Source of the DNA: a virus
Length of the DNA stretch: 64,000 nucleotides
Strand: one strand, 5' to 3'
Virus record (IMG/VR): IMGVR_UViG_3300031823_000001
Coordinates: 97,741 to 161,740 of that record
Each line of letters starts with the position of its first letter. Position 1 is the first letter of the stretch. The notes below the pieces were generated by a model that did no database searches, was not told the DNA's origin, and saw only the letters and a program-made list of their open reading frames with translations. Shown here piece by piece: positions 56,858-63,635 of the stretch. A program made the position numbers and the translations under genes.

Positions 56858-58578
56858 TGGCCCGGCCGGACTACTCCCCGGGTGCCCGCACGGGGCTCAT
56901 GTGGGCTACCGCGTCTGACCCGGACGGGGACGGGGACAATGACTCGACGCCGCAGGGCGACACCGACCACGACTGGTGGAGCACCGACGGGCGGCCGATG
57001 CGCTCGCAGGCCGCGTCGGGGCTGCCGCAGGTCCAGCAGCACACCGACCCGAACAACCAGCCCGACCCCGAGGGCGACCAGCTCCCGGTGGGGGTGGCGT
57101 TCCCGCTGGGCGACAACTCGCCCAGCTCCACGTTCCGCCAGGAGTGGTCCACCGGGCCGGACGGTCCGCAGCCGCGCACGGCGAAGGCCGACCTCGCGGC
57201 GGGGGACGCCGAGGCGCTCGGCAAGGCGGCGGCCACCCGGGGGGAGCGCCCGCAGCACAAGGACAAGTTCGGGCACAGTGCCGTCCAGCACGGCCGCTAC
57301 CTGTCCGCGTGGAACGAGACGGCCGGGCTGATGCACGGCGCGGTCGGCCGCGCGGCGATGAGCCGCGACGAGTACGCGCGGCACACCGGGCGCGCCGACC
57401 TGCACTCGCAGTACCTTGCCGCCTACGCCCAGGGACGGCGGATGAACTCCGACTCCTCGGCGCTGTACCGGGCTGACGCCGAAGGGCAGGCGACCGCTTC
57501 GCTGCGCCGCCAGGCGGACACCTGGAGCCAGCCGCGCCAGTCCACCGACGACATCAGCCCGCCGTTCAACTCGGCTGCCACCTCTCCGGACCCGTGGTCG
57601 CAGAACGAGGACGGCGGAGACTTCCAGGCCGGCCTGAGTGCCGGGCAGTCGGACCGGGCCGCAGGGGAGCGTCCGCTGTTCGCCGACAACAGCTCGGGGG
57701 TCTCGCCGTACGTCAAGGGCTACGCCCAGGGCTACGGCGGCTCCCAGGGCCCCGCAGGGCCGCAGGACGTGCCCCGCTCGATGGGCGGCGACTCCGGGCA
57801 GGCACAGAACGCTCAGGAGGCCCAGCGGGCCTTCCAGGTGGCCAGGGCGTCCCGCACCGCGTCGCTGCGGCGCGTATCGGCCGCGTTCGCCCCCGACTCG
57901 CTGATGGACGACCCTGAGTTCCGCAAGGCATACAAGTACTCCTTCATCTGGGAGCCGGGCGTGCCGCTGGTGAAGAAGGGATCGGCCCGGTTCGAGGCTG
58001 GCCTGTACGCGGGGATCACCGACCAGCCGGCCAAGCAGCAGGCGTGGCTCGCAGAGCATGCCCGGTTCGCCTCGTGCTTCCCCGAGCTGGGACGCCGCGT
58101 CGAGCTGCACGAGGCGTTCACCCGCAAGACCGGGGCCGCGCGCGGCGTTTACGTTCGCCAGGCGGGTACCTCCACCGACCTGGTCACCGACGGACCGGGC
58201 ACCTCACCGGACCCGATGGGCTCCACACCGCTGAACGGCCCGGGGGCGCCCCCGCCGATGGGCGGCCTGTCCGACCCGGCCCAGCAGGGGGGAGCGCCGC
58301 CGTACCAGGGTGCCCCGCCGCTGCCCGGCGGCCCGGTGGTCCCCGACGACGTCATGGGCCAGCCGCAGCAGCAGCCGCAGCCGAACGGGCCGACGGTGCA
58401 GACGTACTCGGGGATGCACCCGGAGAACGCGCAGCTTGCCCCCACGGCGCCCAACAGCGCCGACCAGAGCGGCTACACGAACCGATCGGCGTACAGCGGT
58501 GATCCGCGCGGCAACGACCGCCTGGCGGCCTTCAGGCGCACTGTCCAGGCCAATCTGGCGACGATGGGAGCACGGTGA
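56857..58578 (+). CDS. Large low-complexity hypothetical protein B, 573 aa
   Basis: ATG 56857 after AGGAGG, overlapping the previous stop by one base. It repeats the linker SGLPQVQQHTDPNNQP, has two TASLRR peptides (about residues 208 and 330), and ends in a Pro/Gly/Gln-rich tail (PPMGGLSDPAQQGGAPP). Short ordered parts such as FGHSAVQHGRYLSAWNETAG occur between. The arrangement suggests a scaffold-like or internal virion protein, but no family was recognised. Confidence 0.5.
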   Translation: MARPDYSPGARTGLMWATASDPDGDGDNDSTPQGDTDHDWWSTDGRPMRSQAASGLPQVQQHTDPNNQPDPEGDQLPVGVAFPLGDNSPSSTFRQEWSTGPDGPQPRTAKADLAAGDAEALGKAAATRGERPQHKDKFGHSAVQHGRYLSAWNETAGLMHGAVGRAAMSRDEYARHTGRADLHSQYLAAYAQGRRMNSDSSALYRADAEGQATASLRRQADTWSQPRQSTDDISPPFNSAATSPDPWSQNEDGGDFQAGLSAGQSDRAAGERPLFADNSSGVSPYVKGYAQGYGGSQGPAGPQDVPRSMGGDSGQAQNAQEAQRAFQVARASRTASLRRVSAAFAPDSLMDDPEFRKAYKYSFIWEPGVPLVKKGSARFEAGLYAGITDQPAKQQAWLAEHARFASCFPELGRRVELHEAFTRKTGAARGVYVRQAGTSTDLVTDGPGTSPDPMGSTPLNGPGAPPPMGGLSDPAQQGGAPPYQGAPPLPGGPVVPDDVMGQPQQQPQPNGPTVQTYSGMHPENAQLAPTAPNSADQSGYTNRSAYSGDPRGNDRLAAFRRTVQANLATMGAR

Positions 58579-59579
58579 TGGACGACCTTTGGACGATCGC
58601 CAGCGAGGACCACGAGGGCCTCGCCCGCCAGGCGGCACTGGCGCGGGCGGACGCCGAGCTGGAGGGCGTGATGCCGTTCCTGCTCGCTTCCCGCACCCCG
58701 GGCGAGTTCGAGCACCGGGCGTCGCTCGCCGAGGACTCGTTCGTGGCCATCGCGGCGCGCGGTGACCTGGACCTGGGCGACCTGATCGCAGTCGCCCGGC
58801 GCCGCTACGAGCTGTACCGCGAGGCCCTCGCGGAGGACGTAGACCCGGTGATCTCGCTGGAGCCGCTGCTGAACGGCGGCGGCTTCGGCAGCGGGCCGGA
58901 GCGGGCCGACAGCCACACCGAGGGGCCCGACTACTCGGGCGGCTACTCCGAGGTCCCGCCGGGCGCACCGGGCGGCCCCGACCCGCAGGTGACCCAGGTG
59001 CGGCCGGAGACGCCGGGCCAGGTGACCCAGGCGACAGGCTCGCTGCGCAGGCGGGCGGACGCCGACCCGGGCTCGATGATGATGAGCCCGTACATGCCGC
59101 CGGACCTCGGCACCGGGGACGGGTCGGTGGACATGAGCACGCCCAGCGGCGGCACTGACGGGCTGACGCCGAGCATCCCCGCCGGGACGCAGGGCGGCGG
59201 AGGCACCGCCCCCGTCGGCCAGCCGACGAGCAAGCCCGGTGTGTCTTCGACGGCCAGCGCCGACCCGGTGCACTCGCGGGTGCTGCGGGCGACGGCGGTG
59301 ATCGCGCAGGCGAACCCGGGGCTGCCCCGCGCCGAGTGCGAACGGCTGGGCCGCACGGTGGTGGCCCGCTACCTGCGGGAGGCGGACCTGACCGACTCGG
59401 TGATGGGCAACGGCCCGGTGAACGGCGGGGGCGGGGGGTCCGGCGGTTCGGGCTCGGGGGGCGGCACCGGGCTGGCCGGGCACGTGCTGGAGGGCCAGGG
59501 TATCCGGAGCCTGATCAGCGGCGGCGCGGGTGAGGCTGCCGAAGGCCTGGCGGAAGCGGCCCCGCTGCTGGCCCTGTAG
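58578..59579 (+). CDS. Hypothetical protein C, 333 aa, Gly-rich
   Basis: ATG overlaps the previous stop after GGGAGCACGGTG. A helical N-terminal 95 residues (FEHRASLAEDSFVAIAARGD, LIAVARRRYELYREAL) precede GSGPERADSHT and SEVPPGAPG, matching linker peptides in protein A, then ATGSLRRRADAD, matching TASLRR in protein B. A helical unit near 230-275 and a Gly-rich run close to the C-terminus follow. Probably works with the two preceding proteins. A terminator follows. Confidence 0.5.
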   Translation: MDDLWTIASEDHEGLARQAALARADAELEGVMPFLLASRTPGEFEHRASLAEDSFVAIAARGDLDLGDLIAVARRRYELYREALAEDVDPVISLEPLLNGGGFGSGPERADSHTEGPDYSGGYSEVPPGAPGGPDPQVTQVRPETPGQVTQATGSLRRRADADPGSMMMSPYMPPDLGTGDGSVDMSTPSGGTDGLTPSIPAGTQGGGGTAPVGQPTSKPGVSSTASADPVHSRVLRATAVIAQANPGLPRAECERLGRTVVARYLREADLTDSVMGNGPVNGGGGGSGGSGSGGGTGLAGHVLEGQGIRSLISGGAGEAAEGLAEAAPLLAL

Positions 59580-59586
59580 AAACGCT

Positions 59587-59618
59587 GAGGCCGCCGGGAG
59601 CGGGGTTCCGGCGGCCTC
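59587..59618. terminator. Bidirectional-type terminator
   Basis: An 11-bp stem (59587-59597 with 59608-59618) lies between the rightward structural run and the leftward accessory block. Confidence 0.65.
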
Positions 59619-59681
59619 GTGCTGCGGAGGCGTTTGCTTTCGGGGGAGCATTTTGTGCCTCTGCGGGTCACTATAGCGTCG

Positions 59682-60233
59682 TTACGCGGTCTTCTTCCTG
59701 GCGTTCATCGACTTGAGCAGCTCGGCCATCTGGAAGTCGGCGATCCTGGTGCCGTTGATCGTGCGGAAGGAGAGGGCGGTGTAGCCGTCCCTCGCGAGCT
59801 GGCGGATCATCGACCGGCCGCCCTTCAGGGCGTGCGCCCTGGTGGTCAGGCCGAGGTCCCAGGGGTAGGCCCATCCCGGCTGCATCATTCCGTCGTCCGG
59901 CTGGCCCGGCTTGTAGAGCGCGTTGATGATCACCCGGTGAGTGCCGAAGTAGGCGCGGACCACCGGGGCGGTCGCCTCGACGAGGGGGACGACCGCCATG
60001 ACGTAGTGCTCGTCGGAATTCAGCAGGCCGGGGCGCACCTGGTGCGCGACCGCCCTGGTGCGCCTGGTCACCGAGTCGTGCGAGGTCCCGACGGCGACGA
60101 CCTTACGGGGGAAGTCGTTCTCCGCGTCCGGGTACATCAGGACCCCGGCTACGGTGTAGTCCCCGGCAGTCTTGTACTCGATCGCCTCGCCGAATGCCTC
60201 GGCGATCATCGTCTTGCTGGTGCGTCCGGCCAT
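59682..60233 (-). CDS. Hypothetical protein, 183 aa, with its own phage promoter
   Basis: ATG 60233 follows GAGGAGGACCTG. The protein is alpha/beta without membrane segments (MYPDAENDFPRKVVAVGTSH, VVPLVEATAPVVRAYFGTHR, TRIADFQMAELLKSMNARKK). The promoter is a full copy of the phage element, and its leader shares an inverted repeat and a GCAAGGAAC box with the gene at 62565-63506. Function unknown; an early-expressed host-interaction protein is plausible. Confidence 0.6.
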   Translation of the reverse strand: MAGRTSKTMIAEAFGEAIEYKTAGDYTVAGVLMYPDAENDFPRKVVAVGTSHDSVTRRTRAVAHQVRPGLLNSDEHYVMAVVPLVEATAPVVRAYFGTHRVIINALYKPGQPDDGMMQPGWAYPWDLGLTTRAHALKGGRSMIRQLARDGYTALSFRTINGTRIADFQMAELLKSMNARKKTA

Positions 60234-60239
60234 CAGGTC

Positions 60240-60270
60240 CTCCTCGTCGCTTCGTTCCTTGCACGAGGAG
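60240..60270 (-). promoter_or_regulatory. Inverted repeat spanning start of transcription and ribosome site
   Basis: On the minus strand CTCCTCGT (60270-60263) is complementary to ACGAGGAG (60247-60240), which contains the ribosome site. The loop carries GCAAGGAAC. Depending on the true transcription start it is either an SD-masking RNA hairpin or a DNA operator. Confidence 0.5.
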
Positions 60271-60298
60271 CTTATCAAGAAAAGCTGTATTGTCACAA
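60271..60298 (-). promoter_or_regulatory. Phage promoter/19-bp element, site 9
   Basis: Minus strand: -35 TTGTGA, 16-base spacer, -10 GATAAG; contains the exact consensus ATACAGCTTTTCTTGATAA. Confidence 0.8.
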
Positions 60299-60313
60299 GG
60301 GGATTACCAGGCG

Positions 60314-60347
60314 CAGAGGCCCGGGTCACCGTTGACCCGGGCCTCTG
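60314..60347. terminator. Strong 15-bp hairpin terminator
   Basis: Perfect arms 60314-60328 and 60333-60347 with a four-base loop, placed just after the stop of the secreted-protein gene (leftward). Confidence 0.75.
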
Positions 60348-60361
60348 GCGGTGCGGCGGTG

Positions 60362-61333
60362 CTACGGGGTTACGACGTTGATCCAGCCCGTCTGCGCGTG
60401 GGGGAGCGGCTGGCGGTTCGCGCCGGCCGGGATCAGCTCGATGTCGTAGGTGTGCCCCGGCTTGAGGCCCTCCCAGAAGCCGACAGTGCCCCCGGTGAAG
60501 CCCAGGTGCGGCGAGCCGGCCGGGCTGAAGCCGTAGCCGAACGTGCGGGTCAGGACGTAGTGCACGCCGGGGCCGTCCTTCCAGCCCAGCTCGACCCGGG
60601 TGGGCAGCAGCGAGCCCGGCACCACGTGGCCGTCGTACAGGTGCGGCAGGATGCAGGTCTTGCCGGTGATGTTGCCGTCGGCCGGGAGGTTCCCGTCCCC
60701 GTTGGTCCCGGAGTCGGTCCAGGTCTCGCAGTCAGTGGAGTACGTCCAGTCCCAGCCGTTGCCGCCGCTGGTGTAGGCGCCTGTCACGCTGGCCTGGGCG
60801 CTGGCCGCGAACGCCTGCCTGAACCAGTCGGTGGTGGTGTCGGCGCTGGCAGCCGGAGAGGCGAAATTGTCGTTCTGGGTCTTCTCGGCGTACCCGGCGC
60901 TGGGGATGTCGGCGGCCGGGGCGTAGAGCACGTACGTCGCGGTGCCCTCCATCGTGCCCTTCGCGGACCTGAGGATCTTCACGCCTGCGACAGCCTGGTT
61001 GGGGGCGTCACTGCCGACAACCGCGTTGAACTGGCCGCTGTCGCTCACCTCAGCCGTGTAGCAGGTGTCCTCGCTCGCGTCGAAGTTACTCAGCTCCGCA
61101 GCGGTGCAGACCGAGGCGGCGGCGGCGTCCATCGTCAGCGTGCGGTTGAAGTCGTCGTATGCCCACGCGTTGCCGCCGTTGCCCGAGTCAGGGTGGTTGA
61201 GCACCCGGGTGACGGCCTTGACCAGCGGGGCACTGGCCGCCTGGCCCGAGGTCGTGGCGAACGCCGCGCCTGCGCCAGTGGCGACGAACGCCGCTGCGGC
61301 TATGCCGATAAGCCCGTTTCGGTTCAGCTTCAT
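60362..61333 (-). CDS. Secreted protein with Sec signal peptide
   Basis: 323 residues; ATG after AAGGAAGGA. The N-terminus MKLNRNGLIGIAAAAFVATG followed by AGAAFATTSG is a classical signal peptide with likely cleavage after AFA. The mature part is beta-rich with several cysteines and a C-terminal fibronectin-like stretch (VGFWEGLKPGHTYDIELIPA). Such proteins are typical of actinobacterial secretomes rather than phage cores, so this is a probable accessory gene acting outside the host cell, for example in surface modification or superinfection control. Function unknown. Confidence 0.65.
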   Translation of the reverse strand: MKLNRNGLIGIAAAAFVATGAGAAFATTSGQAASAPLVKAVTRVLNHPDSGNGGNAWAYDDFNRTLTMDAAAASVCTAAELSNFDASEDTCYTAEVSDSGQFNAVVGSDAPNQAVAGVKILRSAKGTMEGTATYVLYAPAADIPSAGYAEKTQNDNFASPAASADTTTDWFRQAFAASAQASVTGAYTSGGNGWDWTYSTDCETWTDSGTNGDGNLPADGNITGKTCILPHLYDGHVVPGSLLPTRVELGWKDGPGVHYVLTRTFGYGFSPAGSPHLGFTGGTVGFWEGLKPGHTYDIELIPAGANRQPLPHAQTGWINVVTP

Positions 61334-61413
61334 GCAGTTCCTTCCTTAACCTGAAATGTCAAGGAAGACCATAGCCCACTCAGGGTCACTCTCGCCCGCG
61401 TAAAGCCCGTTCC

Positions 61414-61439
61414 GTTATATCTGTGCCCTGTTGTCACAA
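61414..61439 (-). promoter_or_regulatory. Weak promoter candidate for the secreted-protein gene
   Basis: Minus strand TTGTGA and TATAAC are separated by only 14 bases. The 100-base gap from 61334 to 61433 also has a TTGACA close to the ribosome site. Neither is convincing alone. Confidence 0.25.
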
Positions 61440-62021
61440 AGATACCGACGCGCGGACGAACCGCATGATGCTCCAGCGGTAACGCCGTTCGAAGGCGAGG
61501 ATACGGGCTGCCTCGGCGGCATTGCCGTGGCCCTCGAACGGGCGGTAGGTGAAGCGCCCGCTCCTGAATGCCCAGTAATTCGACTTCACCCGGTTGTGGG
61601 CGCCGCACAGGGTGCAGAAATTCCAGAACGACGTCCGGCCGCCGAGCGACCAGGGGCGCACGTGGTCGAGGTTGAGGTCAGCGCTGCTGTGGCACCAGGG
61701 CAGGCAGCACATGTGCCTGTCGGCCGCGTAGACGATCCTCCGCAGCCGCTTGCTGACCCCCGGCCGGTACGGCTGGCCCCGGCGCCACCAGGTCCGCCAC
61801 GAGCACGGCACGAGGGCTCCAGGCGCCTCGATCGCCAGGAGGACGACCAGCGGGTAGAAGAGGCTGACCAGCAGCCCGGTGACGACCAGGCCGGCGAAGC
61901 CCAGCACGCCGCCCGGGGTGTTGTCCGCCAGCCAGCCGAAGAACGCGAACACCCCCGGCAGCGCCCAGCGGCCGAGGGTGCGCGCGGGAGCGCGGTGCCT
62001 GGCGGCACTGCTCGTCGTCAT
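61434..62021 (-). CDS. Membrane-associated HNH-type protein
   Basis: 195 residues; ATG 62021 follows GCAGGAGCGCACC. Two hydrophobic segments near residues 20-65 (LPGVFAFFGWLADNTPGG, LGFAGLVVTGLLVSLFYPLV) precede a compact HNH domain: CCLPWCHSSADLNLDHVRPW then FCTLCGAHNRVKSN, with the two CxxC-type zinc pairs of this family. The combination of a membrane anchor and a nuclease suggests cutting DNA at the cell envelope, such as incoming phage DNA; that is inference. It lies in a run of small membrane proteins. Confidence 0.65.
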   Translation of the reverse strand: MTTSSAARHRAPARTLGRWALPGVFAFFGWLADNTPGGVLGFAGLVVTGLLVSLFYPLVVLLAIEAPGALVPCSWRTWWRRGQPYRPGVSKRLRRIVYAADRHMCCLPWCHSSADLNLDHVRPWSLGGRTSFWNFCTLCGAHNRVKSNYWAFRSGRFTYRPFEGHGNAAEAARILAFERRYRWSIMRFVRASVSL

Positions 62022-62033
62022 GGTGCGCTCCTG

Positions 62034-62198
62034 CTAGATGTGGGTGATGAAGACGCCGATGCGGTTGGCGACGACCGGGATGTAGCCGAGGAGGCCGTGG
62101 ACCCGGTCAGCCCAGCCGACCGGGTCGTCCCAGATGCCGACGACCAGCACGATGACGATGATCCACACGAACGGGTGCCACTGCGGGATCCACCTCAT
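62034..62198 (-). CDS. Small membrane protein, 54 aa
   Basis: ATG 62198 directly follows the previous stop (TAAATG) with GGGAGGAAG upstream. The product starts MRWIPQWHPFVWIIVIVLVV and has one clear membrane helix, then a short tail ending FITHI. It ends 12 bases before the HNH start and is probably co-translated. A small anchor or holin-like role is possible, but nothing proves it. Confidence 0.6.
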   Translation of the reverse strand: MRWIPQWHPFVWIIVIVLVVGIWDDPVGWADRVHGLLGYIPVVANRIGVFITHI

Positions 62199-62477
62199 TT
62201 AAATTCTTCCTCCCTCGACGGCGCCCCTGGCGAGGCCCATAAGAGTGTTGACGCTGTCGGCCAGGCTGCTTACGTCGGCCTGGAGTCCGGCGATCGTCCG
62301 GTCCTTGACTGCCTTGTCGCGCTCTAGGACGATGACGTCGTGCTCCAGGGACTGCACGCGCCGTTCGAGCATGTCCAGGTCGTGCTCTTCGGCCGCGCCG
62401 ATGTCGCGCGGCGTGTGGCTGTGCCGGTCGTCGGCTACGCCCTGGACCTCGCTGGCGTAATGGCTGTGGTCGCTCAT
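62199..62477 (-). CDS. Coiled-coil protein, 92 aa
   Basis: ATG 62477 with GAGGG upstream is chosen over ATG 62489. Residues about 33-80 form a heptad coiled coil (LERRVQSLEHDVIVLERDKA). The N-terminus is His-rich. The gene overlaps nothing and runs straight into the small membrane protein. A rightward copy of the 19-bp element lies immediately upstream, pointing away. Confidence 0.6.
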   Translation of the reverse strand: MSDHSHYASEVQGVADDRHSHTPRDIGAAEEHDLDMLERRVQSLEHDVIVLERDKAVKDRTIAGLQADVSSLADSVNTLMGLARGAVEGGRI

Positions 62478-62482
62478 GATCC

Positions 62483-62510
62483 CTCTCATGATACAGGTTT
62501 TCTTGATATA
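62483..62510 (+). promoter_or_regulatory. 19-bp element, site 10 (points away from adjacent genes)
   Basis: ATACAGGTTTTCTTGATAT with -10 GATATA; -35 position CTCTCA is weak. A strong hairpin begins 16 bases downstream, so any rightward transcript would be very short. It may instead bind a regulator for the leftward coiled-coil gene. Confidence 0.5.
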
Positions 62511-62525
62511 CGGACTTGAATAACC

Positions 62526-62558
62526 GGGCCCGGCTCCAGGGGAAGAGGAGCCGGGCCC
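62526..62558. terminator. 12-bp hairpin terminator
   Basis: Arms 62526-62537 and 62547-62558 are perfect. It follows the leftward gene ending at 62565 and also faces the rightward element at 62491. Confidence 0.7.
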
Positions 62559-62564
62559 CGTGCG

Positions 62565-63506
62565 TCAGGCCGCGTGAGCGGCGTAGACGCTGAACTGGGT
62601 GAACGCCCACCCGACGGGGTTCTCTGGGTCACGGACGGCTTCAGCCCAGCCGGCGATGACGTCCTGCCACCGCTCGCTGCGGCCCAGCTCCAGCAGCAGC
62701 TCGATGTCGGCGGCGATCTCCTCGCGCACCGAGTCGTTCAGGCGGTCGCCGGCCCACTTGTCGCTTACTGCCTTGATGCCGGCCCAGCGGCGCTCCTGGG
62801 GTGTCTCCTTGCGGGGCTGCGCTGCCCTGGCCGCACGCTCCTGGAGCCGCGCCTCCTTCGCCTGGGCCGCCTGCTCGCGGGCCACGCGCCTAGCTTCGCG
62901 CTCTGCCTCCCGCTGCGCCCGGGTGATATCCCTGCGGGACTGGCACCACTCGACCGGGGCGTTCGGGAAGCACACGGAGCAGAGCGTCTCGCCGAGGCCC
63001 TCGAACCGGCCCTCGATACCGTGGATGGCCTCGTCGGCGGTCAGGCCGGAGTACTCGGTTGCCCAGCCCATGTCGGTGTCCCACCGGACTGTCTTGCATC
63101 CCCGGAGACTCGCGTGGATGTGGCCGTCAGCGTTCAGGCACGGGTAGTAGCGCAGCCATGCGCCCAGCGCGAGGTACTGGTTTTCAAGCTCCTCGGCCTG
63201 GAGGTTCAGCGCGGTGATGACGTCGCGGGCACTGGCGATCCGGGCGAGCAGCTCCGAGGGCCGCACCCGGTAGCTCAGGCTCTTCTCGTCGCTGCCGTTC
63301 GCCATCGCGGCCAGCGCTTCCTCGGCCTCGCTGTGGCTCATCTTCCAGTGCGAGCTGCCCAGGCCGCGCTTCTTGTCGCCGGCCATCCGGTGCACGGTGT
63401 CAATGAGCCGCTCCAGGCCGCGCGCTTCCATCGTCGCCCGCTGGATGACCGCGAACTCCTGCGCGTCAAACTGGGCCATCTCGTACTGGGTCAGGTCTGT
63501 CGTCAT
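62565..63506 (-). CDS. Hypothetical protein, 313 aa, with its own phage promoter
   Basis: ATG 63506 follows GAGGAGAGCCTG. The N-terminal half is helical; a central Cys/His group (YYPCLNADGHIHASLRGCK and LCSVCFPNAPVEWC) may bind metal. Residues about 200-245 form a charged Ala/Arg/Glu coiled coil (AQREAEREARRVAREQAAQA). The leader shares a CTCCTC/GAGGAG inverted repeat and GCAAGGAAC with the gene at 59682-60233. The function is unknown; strong individual regulation suggests early expression. Confidence 0.6.
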   Translation of the reverse strand: MTTDLTQYEMAQFDAQEFAVIQRATMEARGLERLIDTVHRMAGDKKRGLGSSHWKMSHSEAEEALAAMANGSDEKSLSYRVRPSELLARIASARDVITALNLQAEELENQYLALGAWLRYYPCLNADGHIHASLRGCKTVRWDTDMGWATEYSGLTADEAIHGIEGRFEGLGETLCSVCFPNAPVEWCQSRRDITRAQREAEREARRVAREQAAQAKEARLQERAARAAQPRKETPQERRWAGIKAVSDKWAGDRLNDSVREEIAADIELLLELGRSERWQDVIAGWAEAVRDPENPVGWAFTQFSVYAAHAA

Positions 63507-63543
63507 CAGGCTCTCCTCGCTGTGCGGTTCCTTGCAAGAGGAG

Positions 63544-63571
63544 CTTATCAAGAAAAGCTGTATTGCAACAA
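63544..63571 (-). promoter_or_regulatory. Phage promoter/19-bp element, site 11
   Basis: Minus strand: -35 TTGTTG, 16-base spacer, -10 GATAAG; contains exact consensus ATACAGCTTTTCTTGATAA. GCAAGGAAC follows eight bases after the -10. Confidence 0.8.
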
Positions 63572-63635
63572 GGGGAAATGCGAAGGGCCGCCCGGGATCG
63601 CCCGCGCAGCCCTTGCCCTGGAGGAGGACCAGGCT

